Assembly (NCBI RefSeq): GCF_900129075.1
Contig: NZ_FQVH01000013.1
Location: 1 to 61,548 of the forward strand
Direction: 5' to 3'
Length of the DNA stretch: 61,548 nucleotides
Source: Caldanaerobius fijiensis DSM 17918
Lineage (GTDB): Bacteria > Bacillota > Thermoanaerobacteria > Thermoanaerobacterales > Caldanaerobiaceae
Position 1 is the first letter of the stretch. Every line of letters starts with the position of its first letter. A model generated the notes under the pieces. That model was not told the DNA's origin. It did not search any database and was given only the letters and a program-made list of their open reading frames with translations. This document shows, piece after piece, positions 56,455 to 61,548 of this stretch. Both the position numbers and the translations under genes were made by a program.

Positions 56455-59400
56455 ATGCCAAATAACATGAAAGCAATGGATGGAAACACCGCTGCAGCTT
56501 ATGTGGCCTATGCTTTTACAGAAGTTGCAGCTATATACCCCATCACCCCATCGTCACCCATGGCGGAGCTAGTAGATGAATGGAGCGCCAAAGGCTTAAA
56601 AAACATTTTTGGACAGGCCGTAAAGGTAGTGGAAATGCAATCAGAAGCAGGTGCTGCTGGAGCCATGCACGGTTCATTGCAGGCAGGAGCATTAACGACC
56701 ACTTTTACTGCGTCACAGGGCCTTTTGCTCATGATACCCAACATGTATAAAATGGCTGGCGAATTGCTACCGGGCGTATTCCACGTCAGCGCCAGGTCAG
56801 TAGCGACTCACGCCTTATCAATTTTCGGCGATCACTCCGATGTCATGGCATGCAGACAAACAGGCTTTGCCATGCTATGTTCATCCAATGTACAGGAAGT
56901 AATGGATTTAGGAGGCGTTGCTCACCTAGCCGCTATCAAGAGCAGAATCCCATTTCTTCACTTCTTCGATGGATTCAGGACATCCCATGAAATACAGAAA
57001 ATCCACGTAATTGATTACCACGACTTTGCAACATTGGTGGATTACAATGCGGTCAATGAGTTCAGAAACAGGTCTTTAAACCCCGACCGTCCTGTAATAA
57101 GGGGATCGGCTCAAAACCCTGATATATTCTTCCAAGGGCGCGAGGCATCCAATAGGTTCTATGATGCCGTGCCTGATATCGTGGACTGCTATATGAACGA
57201 AATTGCAAAAATCACAGGGCGCACATACAAGCCTTTTGACTACTACGGTGCCCCTGATGCCGAAAATATAATAATCGCTATGGGTTCTGTATGCGATACT
57301 ATCGAAGAAGCCGTAGACTACCTTATGGGTAAAGGTGAAAAAGTGGGAATTGTAAAAGTAAGGCTATACAGGCCGTTCTCTTTAAAGCATTTCTTTAATG
57401 TTATACCTCAAACAGTAAAGAAGATAGCCGTACTTGATAGGACAAAAGAACCCGGTTCACCAGGAGAACCCTTGTACCAGGATATAGTTAATGCTTACAA
57501 CAATGTACCCAACAAACCCCTTATCATAGGCGGCAGATACGGTCTTGGCTCCAAGGATACACGTCCTTCCCACATCATAGCCGTTTTCGACAACCTAAAA
57601 GCGCCAAGCCCTAAAGACCGCTTTACCATAGGTATAGTAGACGATGTAACCCACACCTCACTGCCAGAAGCGGATGTGCATATCGTGCATGAAGGTACTA
57701 CAAACTGCAAATTTTGGGGCCTGGGTTCTGATGGGACCGTTGGCGCCAATAAAGCAGCTATAAAGATAATCGGCGATAACACTGACCTCTATGTACAGGG
57801 ATATTTCTCATATGACAGCAAAAAGTCCGGGGGAACCACCGTATCCCATTTGAGGATAAGCTCCAAACCCATTAAATCTCCGTACCTGGTGCATAGTGCT
57901 GATTACGTAGCTTGCCATAACAAGTCCTTTTTATACCACTATGACCTATTAAAAGGGCTCAAACCCAACGGGGTATTTGTTCTGAACTGTCCCTGGAAGC
58001 CTGAAGAGCTGGATGAAAAGCTACCTGCCCGTATTAAGAGGTATATTGCTCAAAACAACATACAGTTTTACATCATCGATGCAGTCAAAATAGCAAGGGA
58101 AATCGGCCTTGGGGGCAGGATTAATATGATCATGCAGGCGGCTTTTTTTAAGCTGGCCAATATCATCCCCATAGACCAAGCAGTTAAGTACCTCAAAGAT
58201 TCTGTAGTAAAAAACTACGGCAAAAAAGGGCAAAATATCGTGGAAATGAACTGGAAGGCTATCGATCAGGGTATAAGCGCCCTGTCAAAAGTAAATATAC
58301 CTGATAGCTGGAAAAACGCTCAAGAAGATGAGGTTCCTGTAACTGACGAACCAGACTTCGTAAAGAATATCCAGCGGCCCATGTCCAGGATGGAGGGCGA
58401 TGACCTGCCTGTCAGCGCTTTTTCGGGTATGGAAGACGGCACCTTCCCTCCGGGCACCACTGCTTATGAAAAGAGGGGTATAGCCGTTATGATACCTGAA
58501 TGGCAGATCGATAAGTGCATACAATGCAATCAGTGCTCCTATGTCTGCCCCCATGCGGTTATAAGGCCGTTCCTGTTAAATGAAGAAGAACTAAAAAAGG
58601 CACCGGAAACTTTTAAGACAAAACCCGCTGTCGGGCGGGGCCTTACAGGGCTTCACTATCGCATACAGATGAGTCCGCTGGACTGCACAGGCTGCGGCAA
58701 CTGCGCCGATGTATGCCCCGCACCTGGCAAAGCCCTTGTGATGATAGACGCTGAAAAACAAATCGAAAACGAAGCAGCCAACTGGGAATTCGCTACCACC
58801 CTAACGACAAAAGACAACCTTATAGACGTAAATACTTTAAAAGGCAGCCAGTTTGCAAAACCTTTATTTGAATTCCACGGGGCATGCCCGGGCTGCGGCG
58901 AAACATCATACATAAAGCTCATAACTCAACTGTACGGTGACAGGATGATGATAGCCAATGCCACAGGCTGTTCTTCCATATACGGCGCCAGCGCACCATC
59001 TATCCCCTATACCGTCAACGGCCAGGGTAAAGGTCCAGCATGGGCCAACTCATTGTTTGAAGACAACGCCGAATACGGCTACGGCATGTTTTTGGGTGTC
59101 CGCCAGATAAGAGAGAGGCTCAAAGAGCTTATGATCCAGGCACTAAATATGCCCATTAGCGATGAACTGAAGGAAGCCTTTAAACAGTGGCTAGAAGGCA
59201 TGAACGACGGAAATGCGTCCAAAACGGCGTCAGCCAGAATACTCCAGATACTTCAAAATTATAATTATACAGGAAATGCAGTGCTGGGGGAAATCATGGC
59301 TAAGAAGGATTTCCTCATTAAAAAATCCCACTGGATAATAGGCGGAGACGGGTGGGCCTATGATATCGGCTACGGGGGATTGGATCACGTCCTGGCATCG

Positions 59401-59979
59401 GGGGACGACATCAACGTACTGGTCCTGGATACAGAGGTCTATTCCAACACAGGAGGTCAATCCTCCAAGTCAACGCCTACAGCGGCTGTGGCCAAATTTG
59501 CGGCAGGAGGCAAAAGAATAACCAAGAAAGACCTCGGCCTCATATTCATAAGCTATGGCTATATATATGTAGCTCAAATAGCTATGGGAGCCGATATGAA
59601 TCAGGCCATAAAAGCTATAATAGAGGCAGAGAGCTATAAAGGTCCATCACTCATCATCGCCTACGCCCCCTGTATCAACCATGGTATAAAGACAGGCATG
59701 GGCACCAGCATAGCAGAAGAGAAAAAAGCCGTTCAAAGCGGATATTGGCACCTGTACAGGTACAATCCTATGCTTAAAGAACAGGGCAAAAATCCTTTTA
59801 TACTGGATTCAAAAGATCCCACAGGATCTTTTCAGGATTTCCTGAAAGGGGAAATACGCTATTCATCACTGATGAACGTTGCCCCTGATATCGCACAGCA
59901 GTTATTTGAAGAAGCAGAGAAACACGCCAGAGCACGTTATAATACATATAAAAAACTATCGGAACAATCATACGTTTAA
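56455..59979 (+). CDS. nifJ: Pyruvate:ferredoxin (flavodoxin) oxidoreductase, single-chain
   Basis: 1174 residues from ATG 56455 (GAGGAGG site 8 nt upstream; a start 12 codons earlier would include this site). All domains of homodimeric PFOR are in order: pyrimidine-binding N-terminal domain (PITPSSPMAELVDEW, about 28-42), gamma domain with GLGSDGTVGANKAAIKIIG, two [4Fe-4S] motifs (CIQCNQCSYVCPH and CTGCGNCADVCP, about 690-750), and a C-terminal TPP domain with CPGCGETSYIK, GDGWAYDIGYGGLDH and NTGGQSSKSTPT. It oxidises pyruvate to acetyl-CoA, CO2 and reduced ferredoxin, the central step of anaerobic fermentation feeding the [FeFe] hydrogenase whose maturases are in this window. Confidence 0.97.
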   Translation: MPNNMKAMDGNTAAAYVAYAFTEVAAIYPITPSSPMAELVDEWSAKGLKNIFGQAVKVVEMQSEAGAAGAMHGSLQAGALTTTFTASQGLLLMIPNMYKMAGELLPGVFHVSARSVATHALSIFGDHSDVMACRQTGFAMLCSSNVQEVMDLGGVAHLAAIKSRIPFLHFFDGFRTSHEIQKIHVIDYHDFATLVDYNAVNEFRNRSLNPDRPVIRGSAQNPDIFFQGREASNRFYDAVPDIVDCYMNEIAKITGRTYKPFDYYGAPDAENIIIAMGSVCDTIEEAVDYLMGKGEKVGIVKVRLYRPFSLKHFFNVIPQTVKKIAVLDRTKEPGSPGEPLYQDIVNAYNNVPNKPLIIGGRYGLGSKDTRPSHIIAVFDNLKAPSPKDRFTIGIVDDVTHTSLPEADVHIVHEGTTNCKFWGLGSDGTVGANKAAIKIIGDNTDLYVQGYFSYDSKKSGGTTVSHLRISSKPIKSPYLVHSADYVACHNKSFLYHYDLLKGLKPNGVFVLNCPWKPEELDEKLPARIKRYIAQNNIQFYIIDAVKIAREIGLGGRINMIMQAAFFKLANIIPIDQAVKYLKDSVVKNYGKKGQNIVEMNWKAIDQGISALSKVNIPDSWKNAQEDEVPVTDEPDFVKNIQRPMSRMEGDDLPVSAFSGMEDGTFPPGTTAYEKRGIAVMIPEWQIDKCIQCNQCSYVCPHAVIRPFLLNEEELKKAPETFKTKPAVGRGLTGLHYRIQMSPLDCTGCGNCADVCPAPGKALVMIDAEKQIENEAANWEFATTLTTKDNLIDVNTLKGSQFAKPLFEFHGACPGCGETSYIKLITQLYGDRMMIANATGCSSIYGASAPSIPYTVNGQGKGPAWANSLFEDNAEYGYGMFLGVRQIRERLKELMIQALNMPISDELKEAFKQWLEGMNDGNASKTASARILQILQNYNYTGNAVLGEIMAKKDFLIKKSHWIIGGDGWAYDIGYGGLDHVLASGDDINVLVLDTEVYSNTGGQSSKSTPTAAVAKFAAGGKRITKKDLGLIFISYGYIYVAQIAMGADMNQAIKAIIEAESYKGPSLIIAYAPCINHGIKTGMGTSIAEEKKAVQSGYWHLYRYNPMLKEQGKNPFILDSKDPTGSFQDFLKGEIRYSSLMNVAPDIAQQLFEEAEKHARARYNTYKKLSEQSYV

Positions 59980-60038
59980 AATAAAAAAGTGAGCTATATG
60001 TTAAAAATATATAACTTGCATCTAACCAGATAAAAACA

Positions 60039-60090
60039 AGTCCATATCTTGAATTACTATGTAAATTAAGATATGGACTCTATTTTATGA
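60039..60090 (+). terminator. Intrinsic terminator after PFOR
   Basis: A 12-bp stem AGTCCATATCTT/AAGATATGGACT (60039-60050 and 60068-60079), extended by AATT/AATT, precedes CTATTTTATGATTTTT. No further feature is seen in 60091-60186. Confidence 0.7.
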
Positions 60091-60186
60091 TTTTTATTGT
60101 TGTGGATAACTTGTTGATAAAATCGTTAAAAATGGCTTAAATATATAGCTTCACTTGTTACCAACACTATGTAATCTTGCGATTAA

Positions 60187-61203
60187 TTAATCATGCATAT
60201 AAATTTCTGAAAAAAATTTTATAATTTCTCTATAAAACTCTTTAAATGTCGGATATATGTTTCTATGATTTTCATAATGTTCTAATAGCTTACATAGTTC
60301 TTTTATATAAATAAAGCCGTTTTTAACTTCGTCCTCAAGAAGCGTCTTGCCTTCATCAGAATCTATATGTAAGCAAATCAACCTTACGGTTATAGCTCTT
60401 ACAATATGTTCATTTACACAGGTCTCCCAAGTAGAATAAGCCAGCTTGTCCATTGTTTCTTTTATTGGGTCAAACATTTTGTTATATTGACTTACTTGCT
60501 TCCAATTCTCTTCTGTTATGGGATTTATATAAGAATGACTAAATTCATGCCAAAGAAGATTTATTAACAGTTCTTTAGTTATTCTATCTTCTACATGACT
60601 TGCGTTTAAAATTGCATAAATATGTTCTTGCCCCTCATTATCTTTTATTTGATGTCCATAATTTCCGTTTGAAAATAAAGGAACAAGGATTATATTATAA
60701 CTCCCTTTTCCATATCCATAATAATCCTCTAAAATACTAATGTAATCAAGGTTATTAATCTTTTGCATAACAGACGATATTACTTGTTTATAAAAGATTT
60801 GATTATTATTATCTTCAAAAAAACTTATAAACTGTGTTTTCTCTGAAAAATCCCTAAGCAAGTCTATAAAATTTTCAAGTTTTTCTCTTCCGCCTGCCCT
60901 TCTAATGACATACTCATCAAAAGGAAATTTTTCTTTTAGCAATGGGGGATTAGAAAGATATAAAATTGATGCTGGGGGAGCATCAAAATTAAATCCATTT
61001 AAGCTCATATCATCAAATAGATTAATAATTGCATGATTCTTATACTGCTGAAAGTAGTCCATTACCCTGTCTGTATAAATGTCTCTTTCCCTGGTTACTA
61101 AACCATAAAATCTATCAGCATATTTACTAAAGTACTGTACTATCGCTAAAAGTTCCATACGTGGGTCAATTGTGATATTTAATTTACCCAGCTTCTCATT
61201 CAT
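60187..61203 (-). CDS. DUF4932 protein, putative zinc metallopeptidase
   Basis: 338 residues. WHEFSHSYINP (about 214-224) is an HExxH metal site, and CVNEHIVRAITVR (about 258-270) supplies a further acidic ligand, the layout of the DUF4932 family related to M1/M48-like gluzincins. No signal peptide or membrane span is evident, so a cytoplasmic protein is likely. Base composition is lower in GC than neighbouring genes, and the gene lies next to a structured non-coding region, so it may be accessory. Starts with GGAGGGAG upstream. Biological role unknown. Confidence 0.8.
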   Translation of the reverse strand: MNEKLGKLNITIDPRMELLAIVQYFSKYADRFYGLVTRERDIYTDRVMDYFQQYKNHAIINLFDDMSLNGFNFDAPPASILYLSNPPLLKEKFPFDEYVIRRAGGREKLENFIDLLRDFSEKTQFISFFEDNNNQIFYKQVISSVMQKINNLDYISILEDYYGYGKGSYNIILVPLFSNGNYGHQIKDNEGQEHIYAILNASHVEDRITKELLINLLWHEFSHSYINPITEENWKQVSQYNKMFDPIKETMDKLAYSTWETCVNEHIVRAITVRLICLHIDSDEGKTLLEDEVKNGFIYIKELCKLLEHYENHRNIYPTFKEFYREIIKFFSEIYMHD

Positions 61204-61244
61204 TTCTTCTCCCTCCTCGTATAATATGATTTGTAATCAACCAA

Positions 61245-61258
61245 AAAGGTCGACCTTT
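61245..61258. promoter_or_regulatory. 14-bp perfect palindrome upstream of the DUF4932 gene
   Basis: AAAGGTCGACCTTT is its own reverse complement, 42 bp upstream of the start codon, where an operator would sit. On the minus strand it is followed by TTTGG, so a weak hairpin is also possible. Confidence 0.45.
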
Positions 61259-61323
61259 AACAAGATTAATAAAGATCTTTGATATTTAAATATTGTTTCT
61301 TTAAATTTCACCATGATTAAATC

Positions 61324-61342
61324 TATCAAGTGCCACTTGATA
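61324..61342. repeat. 9-bp hairpin flanking the structured region
   Basis: TATCAAGTG-C-CACTTGATA, a perfect inverted repeat with a one-base centre, 5 bp from the long nested hairpin. It may be part of the same element. Confidence 0.5.
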
Positions 61343-61347
61343 CTTAT

Positions 61348-61469
61348 GCATACATCGCATAGCTACTACCCATGTTTGGGAAGATGGGTTGTCAAGCCCG
61401 AACGCAGTGAGTTCATTTTAGGCTTGACTACTCATCGACCAAACATATAATCCTCTCTGCGATGTATGC
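61348..61469. other. 122-nt nested imperfect hairpin, candidate structured RNA or mobile-element end
   Basis: From outside inwards: GCATACATCGCA/TGCGATGTATGC (12 bp, 61348-61359 and 61458-61469), an 11-nt by 11-nt internal loop, ATGTTTGG/CCAAACAT (8 bp), a small asymmetric loop, GATGGGT/ACTCATC (7 bp, one G-U), a 1-by-1 mismatch, GTCAAGCC/GGCTTGAC (8 bp) and a 22-nt apical loop with GAAC/GTTC. About 35 base pairs in total, far beyond chance. No ORF crosses it. Strand is undetermined. The rest of 61259-61548 holds the hairpin at 61324 and no recognisable gene. Confidence 0.6.
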
Positions 61470-61548
61470 TCGATTGCTGCATTTTGTATTGTAGTACACG
61501 TATTCCCTCTTTCTTCTTCAGGTTGTCTCTGTTAAACTATCTCTAGGA

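Noticed and set aside
60101-60109. Perfect DnaA box (TTATCCACA on the minus strand)
   Set aside because: Only one box, no cluster, no dnaA/dnaN nearby; expected by chance and not an origin.

Overview
The window looks like a chromosomal segment of a low-GC, strictly anaerobic, endospore-forming and probably thermophilic member of the Clostridia (Thermoanaerobacterales-like). Supporting genes are a single-chain pyruvate:ferredoxin oxidoreductase, [FeFe]-hydrogenase maturases HydE and HydG, a GerK-type germinant receptor, the spore protein Tlp, many TTG/GTG starts behind strong GGAGG ribosome sites, and textbook sigma-A promoters. The genus cannot be fixed from the sequence alone.

Layout. 0-4 kb (minus strand): iron alcohol dehydrogenase, PucR-type activator and a class-III aminotransferase whose C-terminus is lost near the window edge, where a new ORF and a hairpin suggest an insertion. 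4-4.7 kb: seven-tRNA operon behind two tandem promoters. 4.8-8.7 kb (minus): tightly overlapping housekeeping operon rph-rdgB-phosphodiesterase-DUF5685-DnaJ-like-membrane protein. 8.7-13 kb: secreted cell-wall amidase, small Cys protein, thioredoxin/glutaredoxin fusion, orphan GroES, MFS carrier. 13.2-17.7 kb (minus): a corrinoid cassette (831-aa reductive activator, PocR/AraC regulator, corrinoid protein). 17.8-21.7 kb (plus): a BmrB-like leader peptide, an attenuator and the heterodimeric exporter BmrC/BmrD. 24-27.7 kb (minus): dihydrolipoamide dehydrogenase carrying its own lipoyl domain, then lipB, lipA and an OsmC peroxidase. 27.8-28.7 kb: fluoride riboswitch, crcB and DUF190. 28.8-35 kb: esterase, AEC carrier, tautomerase, nucleosidase/metallo-hydrolase pair, CLC transporter. 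35-38 kb (minus): TM1266-hydE-hydG behind a Rex-like operator and an attenuator. 38-42.2 kb: divergent gerKB / gerKA-gerKC-gerKD-like. 42.4-46.6 kb (minus): MoxR-DUF58-TgpA-like cluster with a frameshift. 46.7-50.3 kb (minus): HAD, a deoxyhypusine-synthase-like unknown, a PfkB kinase and pyrophosphatase. 50.4-60 kb: EamA carrier, Gfo/Idh/MocA, tlp, oligoendopeptidase/WYL operon, PFOR. 60-61.5 kb: DUF4932 protein, then a strongly folded non-coding segment.

How genes work together. The best candidate for an undescribed system is the four-gene lpd-lipB-lipA-osmC operon. It holds everything needed to lipoylate a domain, reduce it with NADH and pass electrons to a thiol peroxidase, with no 2-oxoacid dehydrogenase beside it. 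Regulation by RNA leaders recurs: the fluoride riboswitch, the BmrB-type attenuator, the hydrogenase-maturation attenuator, and a motif shared by two leaders in the alcohol dehydrogenase/aminotransferase cluster. Everything was read by eye; no similarity search or folding program was run.
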